The notes beneath the pieces were generated by a model. It saw only the letters and a list, made by a program, of their open reading frames with translations, searched no databases and was not told where the DNA came from. From NCBI RefSeq assembly GCF_038002605.1, contig NZ_JBBOCT010000001.1, positions 2,108,001-2,172,000 of the forward strand: a DNA stretch of 64,000 nucleotides, in the 5' to 3' direction. The stretch is from Bacillus sp. FSL K6-3431 (GTDB lineage: Bacteria > Bacillota > Bacilli > Bacillales > Bacillaceae_C). Below are positions 18,225-26,886 of the stretch, one piece after another; position 1 is the first letter of the stretch; each line of letters opens with the position of its first letter. The position numbers and the translations under genes were made by a program.

Positions 18225-19094
18225 CTAGTCTTTCATTCCAGAAGAAGACATCGTCTGAATAATACTAGATTGTGAGAATAAAAAGACCGTGATAGGAACC
18301 GACATTAGAAGCAATGCGACTGCCGCTGCAGCACCTGCCCGTGCTATTCCACCCTGAATGATTTGGCCCATTGCGTAATTCATTGTTTTTAATTCCTCAC
18401 TATAAATAAAGTTCCCTCCATCTGTCCCCCATAGTTGCTGAAACAGCAAAATCATTAAAGTTAGCCAAGCCGGTTTCACCATTGGCATTACTATTGTCCA
18501 AAAAATTCGGTATTCGCTTGCACCATCAATCCTTGCTGCTTCAAGTAATGTATCAGGTATTTGTTCCATAAATTGCTTCATCAAGTACAAACCTAGTGAA
18601 AAAGCAAATGAAGGAACGATAATGGACCAATATGTATCTACCCAGCCCAAAGTTGCCATCGTCATATAATTAGGAATCGCTGTGACATGTGGCGAAAACA
18701 TTAAAGACAAAACAACAATATGAAACAGAAAACTTGACCCAGGGAATTTGTGTTTGGCCAATGGGTAGGCGGCAGCTGCTGCAAAAATAATATGACCTGC
18801 AGTTCCTACAATTGTAATAAAAAAGGTGTTGAAGACGTATCTTGTAAACGGAACCCAAGAATCGGCCATTAAATTAAATAGGTCAATAAAATTATTGATC
18901 GTTGGATTTCTAACAAAAAACCTTGGTGGGAATAAAAATATTTCATCCAACGGCTTAAATGCATTATTGATTGTATAAACTAAAGGCAATGCCATAAAAG
19001 CACCGAAAAATCCAAGAAATAAAAAGAGGATAAGTGTACCATACCAAGAGCGATTAACCTTCTTTTTTCTTCTAATTGGCAATCTGAATGCCAT
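18225..19094 (-). CDS. Carbohydrate ABC transporter permease, MalG type (first pair)
   Basis: A 289-residue permease with a basic N-terminus (MAFRLPIRRKKKVNRSW), about six spans and the EAA loop LEAARIDGASEYRIFWTIVMP. I chose ATG 19094, which lies one base after the TAG of the upstream permease and has GGTGGGTG in front. An upstream in-frame start at 19130 would overlap that gene. It pairs with 19096-19965 to form one heterodimeric channel. Confidence 0.92.
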   Translation of the reverse strand: MAFRLPIRRKKKVNRSWYGTLILFLFLGFFGAFMALPLVYTINNAFKPLDEIFLFPPRFFVRNPTINNFIDLFNLMADSWVPFTRYVFNTFFITIVGTAGHIIFAAAAAYPLAKHKFPGSSFLFHIVVLSLMFSPHVTAIPNYMTMATLGWVDTYWSIIVPSFAFSLGLYLMKQFMEQIPDTLLEAARIDGASEYRIFWTIVMPMVKPAWLTLMILLFQQLWGTDGGNFIYSEELKTMNYAMGQIIQGGIARAGAAAAVALLLMSVPITVFLFSQSSIIQTMSSSGMKD

Positions 19095-19095
19095 C

Positions 19096-19965
19096 CTATT
19101 CACCCACCTTCCGCAGTAACTTTTGTACAACCAGGTTTGTTGTCATCATAATAATGAAGAGAATAGTGGCAATTGATGAAGCATATCCCATTTCAAACCG
19201 GATTGTCCCATAATCAAGTAAGTGAGTAACAATTGTATGTGCTGCATATTGAACACTTGGGAACCCAGCAAGTGCCATAGCAACATCGGAGACTGCAAAT
19301 GTTGTAGTAATTTGAATAACTGCTCCGAATAGCAATTGCGGTTTCATTGATGGAAGCGTAATAAACCAAAGCTCTTGCCATCTATTTCTAATACCATCAA
19401 TTGCAGCGGCTTCGTATAATGTTCTATCAATCGTCTGTAAACCTGCGATAAATGCTAGGAAACTAGTGCCTAAACTAAGCCATAGCTGAACAAGCATTAC
19501 AACAGCCAAAATATACGTAGGGTCATGTAACCATTGAATTGGTTCATAAATTAAACCTATTTTCATCAGAATTCCATTCGCATAACCATATGTGTCACCA
19601 GAAAAGATAATAAGCCAGATAAAGTAAATATTGCCTGAAATAGAGGGAGCAAAGAAGATCAATGTCATAAACGCCCTGATTTTCGGTGGGAATTCATTAA
19701 TCAACCAGGCAAAGACAAAACAAGCAATATAACTTACTGGTCCCGTAATAGCTGCAAATAAAATCGTATTTTTTAAGGAGATTAAGAACACATCATCTTC
19801 TAAAAATAATCTTGCATAGTTATCCCAGCCAACCCATCTCGGAAATTCAAGCATATTAAAATATGTAAAGCTGATGATGATTGAAATCAAAACTGGTAAA
19901 ATAGTAAAAAGAAAAAATAAAATAAAGTAAGGTGCCATCAAAATATATGAATGTTTATGTAACAT
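19096..19965 (-). CDS. Sugar ABC transporter permease, MalF type (first pair)
   Basis: The 289 residues from ATG 19965 (MLHKHSYILMAPYFILFFLF) contain six spans and the EAA loop LYEAAAIDGIRNRWQELWFITLP. AAAGGA lies 5 bases before this ATG. However, the frame stays open for 35 codons back to the stop of the upstream gene. That stretch reads like a basic cytoplasmic tail (SVAAKKPSFFQRTKRNV). A stronger AGGAGGGG sits before two ATT codons at 20061 and 20058. Translation from ATT would give about 320 residues. I keep the ATG and flag the alternative. Confidence 0.9.
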   Translation of the reverse strand: MLHKHSYILMAPYFILFFLFTILPVLISIIISFTYFNMLEFPRWVGWDNYARLFLEDDVFLISLKNTILFAAITGPVSYIACFVFAWLINEFPPKIRAFMTLIFFAPSISGNIYFIWLIIFSGDTYGYANGILMKIGLIYEPIQWLHDPTYILAVVMLVQLWLSLGTSFLAFIAGLQTIDRTLYEAAAIDGIRNRWQELWFITLPSMKPQLLFGAVIQITTTFAVSDVAMALAGFPSVQYAAHTIVTHLLDYGTIRFEMGYASSIATILFIIMMTTNLVVQKLLRKVGE

Positions 19966-20070
19966 TACATTCCTTTTAGTCCTTTGAAAAAATGATGGCT
20001 TTTTCGCTGCAACGGAGCTTACTACATTCGCTTCTGATTGCTTTGTTTCTGATAAAATAATATTCCCCTC

Positions 20071-23004
20071 CTATTCCAACGGCAAATTGAACTCTTTTCT
20101 CTTCACACGAATTTCATCATTAATATAAATAATGTAATCATTCAGTGCTTCACGGGGATTCGTGCCGTTATTCACAACTTCTCTAAATGCGTTATCCAAA
20201 TGCCTTCCTGTAAAGTATCCTCCCGGCACCTCAGGTACACCTTGGACCCACTGCCACTGCTCTTCAAGCTCTTCATAATCTTTTACAGGCCAAGGAAGTT
20301 CTTTCAATGCCTCAATATTTGCGGTTGGATAACGAGCTGCTGCCCCCATTAACCCTTCCATTTCTCTTCCAAATCGAACTTGAACATCTTTACTAGTCCA
20401 CCATTTCATAAATTCCCAAGAAGCATCCTTGTGTTTCGATTGGTCCATAATGATAGCTGATGTTCCGGCACTACCAACATCACGTCTAATACTTCCATCT
20501 TTTTGAACAGTCCCAGGGATTTGCACGAATTCCCAAAGCCCCCGAATTTCAGGTGCAGAAACGGACAAATGATTATAAAAAGTATAATCAGCGATTCCAA
20601 GTGGCATTTCACCGGTTCTGAAACGGTTAGGAAAGTCAAATTGCAAAGGCAATTTATAATTTGTATATAGAGTTGTCCATTCCTTAAAGGCTTCCATTGA
20701 TAATTCTGACTCAAGTGCACTTGCTTTATCTTCATTTTTGTACAGCTTTCCATCTTTTTGATATAGCATCATAGTAAATGCTTGGTTCGGAATTAAGTTC
20801 TGTACTTCACCTGGGTTCTGAGGATCTTGCGCTAGTGGCAAAGCAATGTCCATATGATTTTTCTGCAAGGCCGGTATCACCTCATATAGCTCATCCCATG
20901 TGTTTGGTACCTTCAAGTTCAACTCTTCAAAAATATCCTTCCGGTAAAAAAGCATATTGAATATTTGCTGTTCGGGCAGGGCATATACACCACCATTAAA
21001 ACGATAAGGCAAAATAGCACTCTCTCTAAACCTTGTACTGATATCATTAAAATCTTCGAATTGCGCTAAGTCGGCAACTGCATTCCGCATAGCATAATTA
21101 ACAGGGATATCATTGCCAACTTGCATCGCTACATCTGGCCCTTGCCCTGCCAATGTTGCAGGAAGCAATACCCCCATTTGCACTAGTTTCAAATTCACAT
21201 TAATATTCATTTCGGGAGTAAATGTATCATCAATCATTGATTTTAGAACTTGTGCTTGGTCACGCCCTGTTCCAATCCAGACTGTGATTGACTCTTCCTC
21301 GCTTCCTTCCTCCGTTACATTACCGATGCTATTGTAGTCCTCAATAAACGAGTAAAAAAAGCTGCCAACTTCATGTGCCGCCTTTCTTACGACGGAAACA
21401 TCAGGCTTTGGCATTTCTTTGTCTGGAGAAGATAATACCAAATAATCGATATCCAACGGCTGTTCTCTGACAGTCAAAATCCATGTCCCTAGTCCACCGA
21501 CATTGATTTTATAATTTTCAAGACGCCTCTGAATGGTTTCGGGGCGTTGAGTAAAGTCTTTGAGCTGATAAGCCATCGTTTTTAATATAGCCGTTTGATC
21601 ACTTGTTTCTCCTGTCACTCTGGCAAGCTCATCTGCCACTTCATAAAGAACATCACTTTGACGCGCGAAAACTTCCAACATTTCAGGTATGTTTTTTTCT
21701 AGTTGATAGTCTCGATATTGGTCTGGCGTTGCTCCCGTTACCATTAGTATTTTCCTGTAAATATAATTCAGTTCAAGCACACTATCTTCTACGGTCCGTA
21801 AAAGCGGAGCCATATCACCAAGTGTAACTTCTAGTTTTATTTCATGCGTACCTTTAGGTAGATAATATAAATATGGATCGTCTCCTCCGAACACTTCCAT
21901 ATCCCAGCTATTATGATAGTAAAATGGGATATTTTCCATCTCTTTAAAAGGAACTTCATTGTTAATCAAGAGTTTTCTAGCCGAATAAAGACCTCGTAAC
22001 GTATTTTGTTTATATTTCACACCCAGTTTGTACAATCCATCCTCCGGCACTTCAACATTCCACGAAATCCATTGTCCTGGCCATCTCCAATTCTGCCCAC
22101 CGATCATATTCATCCTAACTTTTGAAATATCATATGGTTCTGTGGCTGGACTTGAACGATCATTTATCGGATATAAGGTTGGGGCCGATTTTAAAACAGC
22201 ATCTTCTCCTTGTATTTTTATCCGTGTATCTTTTATTTCCTGGTAGCCTATTTTTTCATACTCTGACTTTATTTCTTCATACATTTGTGGCTCATTTACT
22301 TGGTAAAGTTTTATGTAATCTATGACCATTGGTTCTCTTGAAGATACAAATGTAATCGTGTTTTTTCCCTTACTAAAATAAAATGAATAAGGTTCCGTAT
22401 AATAACCTTCACTATCCCGCAAATCAACTTCCATCCAAATCGGTTTTTCAACTTGCCTTGGCCTTAAATCGTTCCCACGATTATCGCGCCCAATTTCTGG
22501 TAAAGCATTCTCCCATGTTCGCGGGAAAGTTAATGTTGCAGCACCCCGGAAAGGTAGTTTTCCATTAATCAGTAGTTCCCTTTCAATTGAAGAACTTTTC
22601 CCTTCAATTGGAAAATACTTAACTAGCAGATTGTAAAGCCCTTCTTCTGGAACCTCAACTTCCCATGAAATTGCCCCTGTCTCATCTGTTTTAATAGCTT
22701 GTCCATCTAAACCCTCGTATTTAGATAATATTTCGGCGGTCATTTCATCTGTTGAGGTGTATGCTTCCCCCTCAATGATAATTTCTGTTTGTGGCTTTAT
22801 TAAATCTCCATAAGTATCTAAGTAGTTCGAATACAAATCTGAACGGACAAATTGACCTTCCTTTATTGGTTCCTCTACATTTTCCTTCTGGGCATATGCT
22901 TTAGGACTTGAAAAAGTTAGATCTTGCGACAAACTAACTCCAGAAAGGAAAAAAGTAAAAACTGTAAATAAAGAGAGGATTTTTCTGATTTGGTGATTGC
23001 ACAT
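20071..23004 (-). CDS. Giant solute-binding protein with two N-terminal CBM-like domains
   Basis: A 977-residue exported protein: signal peptide (residues 1-38, no lipobox); two beta-sandwich carbohydrate-binding-like domains (about 76-234 and 262-422); an alpha-helical linker (about 425-565); and a family 1 solute-binding protein (about 573-960). In the two sandwich domains WEVEVPEEGLYNLLVKY and WNVEVPEDGLYKLGVKY are clear paralogous strands. The binding-protein part includes DVAMQVGNDIPVNYA, ALPEQQIFNMLFYRKDIF, PNTWDEL and WEFMKWWTSKDVQVRFG. Usual binding proteins have about 430 residues, so this fusion is more than twice as long. It lacks an obvious anchor, unlike the lipoprotein at 23148. 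The ATG has GGAGGTGG upstream. It likely captures a long mannan chain and hands it to the permeases (inference). Confidence 0.88.
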   Translation of the reverse strand: MCNHQIRKILSLFTVFTFFLSGVSLSQDLTFSSPKAYAQKENVEEPIKEGQFVRSDLYSNYLDTYGDLIKPQTEIIIEGEAYTSTDEMTAEILSKYEGLDGQAIKTDETGAISWEVEVPEEGLYNLLVKYFPIEGKSSSIERELLINGKLPFRGAATLTFPRTWENALPEIGRDNRGNDLRPRQVEKPIWMEVDLRDSEGYYTEPYSFYFSKGKNTITFVSSREPMVIDYIKLYQVNEPQMYEEIKSEYEKIGYQEIKDTRIKIQGEDAVLKSAPTLYPINDRSSPATEPYDISKVRMNMIGGQNWRWPGQWISWNVEVPEDGLYKLGVKYKQNTLRGLYSARKLLINNEVPFKEMENIPFYYHNSWDMEVFGGDDPYLYYLPKGTHEIKLEVTLGDMAPLLRTVEDSVLELNYIYRKILMVTGATPDQYRDYQLEKNIPEMLEVFARQSDVLYEVADELARVTGETSDQTAILKTMAYQLKDFTQRPETIQRRLENYKINVGGLGTWILTVREQPLDIDYLVLSSPDKEMPKPDVSVVRKAAHEVGSFFYSFIEDYNSIGNVTEEGSEEESITVWIGTGRDQAQVLKSMIDDTFTPEMNINVNLKLVQMGVLLPATLAGQGPDVAMQVGNDIPVNYAMRNAVADLAQFEDFNDISTRFRESAILPYRFNGGVYALPEQQIFNMLFYRKDIFEELNLKVPNTWDELYEVIPALQKNHMDIALPLAQDPQNPGEVQNLIPNQAFTMMLYQKDGKLYKNEDKASALESELSMEAFKEWTTLYTNYKLPLQFDFPNRFRTGEMPLGIADYTFYNHLSVSAPEIRGLWEFVQIPGTVQKDGSIRRDVGSAGTSAIIMDQSKHKDASWEFMKWWTSKDVQVRFGREMEGLMGAAARYPTANIEALKELPWPVKDYEELEEQWQWVQGVPEVPGGYFTGRHLDNAFREVVNNGTNPREALNDYIIYINDEIRVKRKEFNLPLE

Positions 23005-23048
23005 TCAAACCACCTCCTACCTGGTTATTTATATCACTGTCTGAATAT

Positions 23049-23090
23049 GAAATTCCCGCTAATGTATATACTATATTAGACGGGAATTTC
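23049..23090. other. Hairpin between the two binding-protein genes
   Basis: GAAATTCCCG pairs with CGGGAATTTC around a 22-base loop. A T-rich run follows only on the plus strand. In the transcribed minus direction the hairpin lacks a U tract, so it probably protects the 3' end of the upstream binding-protein message or weakly attenuates the rest of the operon. Confidence 0.6.
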
Positions 23091-23147
23091 TTTTATTTTT
23101 AATACTATTGCTACTAATAAATCAGGATTTCCATATATTTATGGGTA

Positions 23148-24470
23148 CTATTTCTTCCCCATGAATTCATCTATACGGGCCTGAGATTCCCCTTTCACTT
23201 TAGCAATCGCCTGTGTTGGTGATTCAGTACCGGTAGCTATATTTTCAAAAGTTTCGTAAAACGCATCTTTTAGATTGTATGACGGCCAATAGTTTGACTT
23301 AATATTATCCAACATTTCAGTCGCTGTATTTACAGATTCTTCATTTGGCATAACGATTTCAAACCAATGAACTACATCCTCTTCCGATACTTCAAACGCT
23401 GTCATTTCCTCCCAAATTTGATAAACAATCTGAGGATCTTCAACCCCTTTTGGAATTACATCTCCACCAAAGTCGGAGAGAGGTGTGACATAGTCGGTTG
23501 CTTTTGGTCCTTTCGGCCAGAAAACATACCCCCACTCAAACGGAGCCTCTAGACGCCCTTCCGCTTCCCATACCCAACCTTGAGTCATGCCTACTAAACC
23601 TTCAGTAAAGTAATTACGGGGATCTTCATAGTTGTTACCTTCGTTTGGTTTAATTACCTTATGTTCATTGTATAAAGAAGAAACAAATTCCAATGCTTCA
23701 ATTGCATTTGGTGAATCTACGGTTACTTTCCCTGTAGATGAATCAATAAACTGTGCATCATTCGTAAAAATTGAATACTCCGCCAGTAGATTCGGATCAG
23801 CGCTCAAGCCGTAAGTAGTGCCATTTGTAAGCTTTTTAGCCGCTTCTAACATAGCTTCCCATGTCCACTCTCCAGCTTCCTGCAATTCGTACGGATCAGG
23901 AAGACCAGCCTGTTCAAACATCGTTTTATTGTAGAACATGCCACCACTTTGATTTACTTGACTAGTCAAAAAGTAAACCTTTTCGCCAAGCGTACCTAAC
24001 TTTTTCATTGTCTCAGTCATTTTTGATGATTCAAGATCAATAATCTCGTCTAACGCATACACATAATCTTGTTGAACAAGAGCGGCTACATCTGTAGTAC
24101 CGAGCCCCCAAATATCAGCAGCGGGTTCGCCGGCTAATAATGTAGTGGTCAACTGATTTACTTTTTCCTCGAATGGGATAACCACCCATTCAATTTTGAC
24201 ATTATATTTTCCCTCTACTTCTTTCCACTTTTCAACCTTTAAATCTTCAATCTCTGTCCCACCCTGTGGAGTTCGGTCATAGTGATCCGCGATTTTAATT
24301 ACTCTCCCACCTAAATCGTATGTTGCTTCATCTTCTTTTGGTCCCTCCGTTTTTTCCGAGTCATTTCCCGTTTCTGACTTCTCTCCAGAGGTTTCTTTTC
24401 CGCCACTACATGCAGTTAGTAACAAAACAAATATTGCCATGATAAGAAAAGACAGTTTAGCTTGTTTCAC
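23148..24470 (-). CDS. Extracellular sugar-binding lipoprotein of an ABC transporter
   Basis: A 440-residue family 1 binding protein. It has a lipoprotein signal peptide ending LLLTAC (Cys21) and an acidic, low-complexity linker. The fold motifs include RVIKIADHYDRTP, EEKVNQLTTTLLAGEPAADIWGLG, GGMFYNKTMFEQAGLPDPYE and VTPLSDFGGDVIPKG. The start is GTG at 24470 with GGGAGGGG upstream. It is the first gene of the operon, behind the AraC-type sites. Its presence next to the giant CBM-binding protein implies two capture proteins for one transport locus. Confidence 0.92.
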   Translation of the reverse strand: MKQAKLSFLIMAIFVLLLTACSGGKETSGEKSETGNDSEKTEGPKEDEATYDLGGRVIKIADHYDRTPQGGTEIEDLKVEKWKEVEGKYNVKIEWVVIPFEEKVNQLTTTLLAGEPAADIWGLGTTDVAALVQQDYVYALDEIIDLESSKMTETMKKLGTLGEKVYFLTSQVNQSGGMFYNKTMFEQAGLPDPYELQEAGEWTWEAMLEAAKKLTNGTTYGLSADPNLLAEYSIFTNDAQFIDSSTGKVTVDSPNAIEALEFVSSLYNEHKVIKPNEGNNYEDPRNYFTEGLVGMTQGWVWEAEGRLEAPFEWGYVFWPKGPKATDYVTPLSDFGGDVIPKGVEDPQIVYQIWEEMTAFEVSEEDVVHWFEIVMPNEESVNTATEMLDNIKSNYWPSYNLKDAFYETFENIATGTESPTQAIAKVKGESQARIDEFMGKK

Positions 24471-24654
24471 ATTGACCCCTCCCGTATCTTTTAATTAAAT
24501 TCAAAAGTAAATGCCGCCATCCTCCTTTCATTAAGGGAAAATTAGTAATCTTCCCAATTTTTAATTAATAACTCGCGCGATTAAGTTACACATTAATTAC
24601 GAAACTTAATTAACGCCTTCCAAATTACTTTGTTTTTTCGATAAAGGTAATAAT

Positions 24655-24745
24655 TGTAACCCCTTACATGTATACCTATAATATTCAAACTTGTGCACTA
24701 GGTAAATAGAAAAATACTAGTTATCATGTAAAAAGACTAGTTGTT
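24655..24745 (-). promoter_or_regulatory. Promoter of the transporter operon with AraC-type direct repeats and a cre-like palindrome
   Basis: On the minus strand TTTACC (24706-24701), a 17-bp spacer and TATTAT (24683-24678) form the promoter. Directly upstream, two direct repeats start at 24711 and 24731, exactly 20 bp apart, sharing AAAA(T/G)ACTAGTT(A/G)T. This is the class II activator layout of AraC-family proteins. The palindrome TGTAACCCCTTACA (24655-24668) lies at the start site and fits the cre consensus at every fixed position but one (central CC, not CG). A leader of about 200 nt follows before the GTG start. Confidence 0.6.
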
Positions 24746-25049
24746 TTTAGACAAATAGCTCAAAAAGGGAGTAATTGTTTCTTTAACACTATTGAAGTAG
24801 GATAAATCCTCCTCGTTTATAAAGTAAATGTCGATTAAGTTATTATTACTAAAAAGAAGGTTTATTTCACTAAAAAAGTAAGATGCGGATTACTAGGGAT
24901 AGATGAGGCACAATATCATATTTCTATTTTTGGTAATTAAATTTAAAAGAAAAAGATTTCCTTAAGGTTTTGCCCTTTGAGGTTCTTAACGTACAATTGG
25001 ATAATCATTTTACCAAAGCGTTGAGGAAAAATAATGGAGGTTTAATTAA
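24746..25049. other. Non-coding stretch between divergent transporter and AraC operons
   Basis: I see no gene, strong hairpin or known motif in this AT-rich stretch. It is part of an 820-bp divergent control region and may contain further regulatory sites. Confidence 0.4.
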
Positions 25050-25130
25050 ATGAAATTTCTTTATAGAGCCCTTAAGTATGCAAAATGCGTGTTCACCCAA
25101 GACTATATCCAGCGGCTTCTAAAAAAGTGA
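25050..25130 (+). CDS. Possible 26-residue small protein ahead of araC
   Basis: An ATG at 25050 has GGAGG nine bases upstream. It opens a short frame that starts MKFLYRALKYAKCVF and ends RLLKK before TGA. The product would be a basic, amphipathic peptide. I recognise no family. It could be a small protein, a leader peptide for araC, or the stub of a lost gene, since this locus holds several decayed genes. The strong ribosome binding site is the only real support. Confidence 0.35.
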   Translation: MKFLYRALKYAKCVFTQDYIQRLLKK

Positions 25131-25185
25131 TTTCCCCCTTTATTCCTTTCGGTATACGTTGAACTTTCTCTCACATATCGTTATC

Positions 25186-25202
25186 CTAATCATTAACCTT
25201 AT
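25186..25202 (+). promoter_or_regulatory. Shared 17-bp operator upstream of araC
   Basis: CTAATCATTAACCTTAT differs from the galactosidase operator (1524-1540) at two of 17 positions. A related half (GGTAACC, 25209-25215) follows. A probable -10 TATAAT lies at 25255-25260, so here the motif is upstream of the promoter, unlike at the other two sites. That could mean looping repression or activation. Confidence 0.6.
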
Positions 25203-25293
25203 TAATTAGGTAACCATCAGGATAAATGTTTATCAATAAAGTTAATTTATATGGTATAATCATTTACATTCACTTACCCAAGGAGGTAAACTT

Positions 25294-26172
25294 ATGTCGC
25301 AAACCTTGGTATACGTCCCAAAAAATTTACATTTTAAAGATCTTTATTTACATACATATGGAGTGGAAACATGTTGGCCTGGGTATTTCTTTGGTCCTGC
25401 TGTTCGTGAATACTATTTAATTCACTTTATTCTTGATGGCGAAGGAGTTTTTAAAGTTAATGATGAGGTATATCATTTAAAAAAAGGGCAAGGTTTTCTA
25501 ATTGATCCACATATAGTAACTTACTATAAAGCTGATCAAAACAACCCTTGGACCTATTGTTGGATTGGGTTTCATGGTATTCAATCGGAAAGTTTCATTG
25601 GTGAAACAAGGCTGTCTAACCGTGCGCCTATTTTTGATTTCGATTTAAATGATCCTTGTATTCTGCTTTTTCAGGATGTGATTAAACGCGAGGATTCGAC
25701 CGTTCAAGGAGAGTTAAGAGTGCATGGTTTGCTCTATTTATTACTTGCTCAAATTGTGGAAGCGTACCCAAAACGGAAAGTTAGCCGGCGGCAAATTAAG
25801 AAAGAAGAATATGTAAATAAGGTCATTGATTTCATTGAAATGAATTATGTTAATAAAATTACCATCGCAAAGATCGCTGAATATGTCGGCCTTGACAGAA
25901 GTTATTTATGCTCCCTTTTTAAGGATTATCTACAAACTAGCATTCAACAATATTTAATCCATTTTCGAATGAATAAAGCTTGTATACTTCTTGATGACAG
26001 TGATTTATCGATTGGAGATATCGCACGGTCTATCGGTTATGAAGACCCATTACTATTTTCAAAGATGTTCAAGAAATATAAAGGCGTATCACCTAAAAAA
26101 TATCGAAATAACGCCTACACACAAATGCCTGCTGAAGACGGAAAACCAACAACCTATTATGGAGGAACATAA
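25294..26172 (+). CDS. AraC-family transcriptional regulator
   Basis: This 292-residue protein has an N-terminal cupin-type sugar-sensing domain (IHFILDGEGVFKVNDEVYHLKKGQGFLIDP, about 45-80). Two C-terminal helix-turn-helices follow (NKITIAKIAEYVGLDRSYLCSLFKDYL and LSIGDIARSIGYEDPLLFSKMFKKYKGVSPKKYR). AAGGAGG precedes the ATG. The gene is divergent from the transporter operon and coupled to a YesL gene. It is the likely activator of the operon starting at 24470 through the 20-bp direct repeats at 24711 and 24731. Confidence 0.93.
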   Translation: MSQTLVYVPKNLHFKDLYLHTYGVETCWPGYFFGPAVREYYLIHFILDGEGVFKVNDEVYHLKKGQGFLIDPHIVTYYKADQNNPWTYCWIGFHGIQSESFIGETRLSNRAPIFDFDLNDPCILLFQDVIKREDSTVQGELRVHGLLYLLLAQIVEAYPKRKVSRRQIKKEEYVNKVIDFIEMNYVNKITIAKIAEYVGLDRSYLCSLFKDYLQTSIQQYLIHFRMNKACILLDDSDLSIGDIARSIGYEDPLLFSKMFKKYKGVSPKKYRNNAYTQMPAEDGKPTTYYGGT

Positions 26173-26777
26173 TGAAACTACTTGACTCCAAATTCTACTC
26201 AATATTAGAATCGCTATCAAACTTCTTCTTACTTAATTTAATATGGATTCTATTTTCCTTACCCTTGATCACCTTATTCCCTGCAACTGCTGCAATGTTT
26301 GCTGTAATAAGAGATTGGAAACTAGGAAAGCATACTAGTATATTCATTGCATTCCTTACGTATTTTAAATCTAATTTTATGATAAGCTTTATCTCGGGAT
26401 TATTATTTTTCCTATTCGTGTTCATTTTTTACATAGACTTTACATTGATGGACCAGTTAGGACCTACAATGAGTGTGCTCGTGCTATCCCTACTTTTTAT
26501 TCTGAGCTTAATTACCCTGAGCGTCAGTATCTATTTATTCCCCGTAATCGTGCATTTTAAGTTATCGTTTAAAAATGCCTTAAAAAACTCATTTCTATAT
26601 GCGGTTATGTATTTTCCAACTACTATTGTTTCTATATTATTATTGATATCAATGGCATTGCTCATTTTCCTTGTACCTATTTTTTCACTTATTGCTTTCA
26701 GTGTCACCGCTTATATTATCTTTCTATTATGCCATCGAAGTTTTAATAAAATTGAGGCCCTTCGTTCAGTCGATTAA
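26172..26777 (+). CDS. DUF624 (YesL-like) membrane protein
   Basis: The 201-residue protein has about five membrane segments (FLLNLIWILFSLPLITLFPATAAMFAV, MISFISGLLFFLFVFIFY, VLVLSLLFILSLITLSVSIYLFPVIVHF and others), the family's usual length. The ATG overlaps the araC stop (TAATG). Family members accompany regulator and ABC sugar-uptake genes in Bacillales, but their biochemical role is not known to me. A broken paralog lies at 4528-5130. Confidence 0.85.
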   Translation: MKLLDSKFYSILESLSNFFLLNLIWILFSLPLITLFPATAAMFAVIRDWKLGKHTSIFIAFLTYFKSNFMISFISGLLFFLFVFIFYIDFTLMDQLGPTMSVLVLSLLFILSLITLSVSIYLFPVIVHFKLSFKNALKNSFLYAVMYFPTTIVSILLLISMALLIFLVPIFSLIAFSVTAYIIFLLCHRSFNKIEALRSVD

Positions 26778-26851
26778 TTAACAGGTCTTATCATCAGCTA
26801 ACCTAATGGTAAGCCGTTCATAGAGAGCGAGGACTTTCTCTATTTGTAAGC

Positions 26852-26886
26852 AAAAAAAAAGCGGGGATCCCTTACGATCCCTACTT
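26852..26886. terminator. Terminator between yesL and the pst-phoU operon
   Basis: On the minus strand AGTAGGGATC pairs with GATCCCCGCT and is followed by nine T. This makes a strong terminator for the phosphate operon. The plus strand may use the same hairpin after yesL. Confidence 0.8.

Noticed and set aside
26195..26425. Minus-strand frame inside yesL
   Set aside because: Antisense shadow of a clear membrane protein gene with no own start signal.
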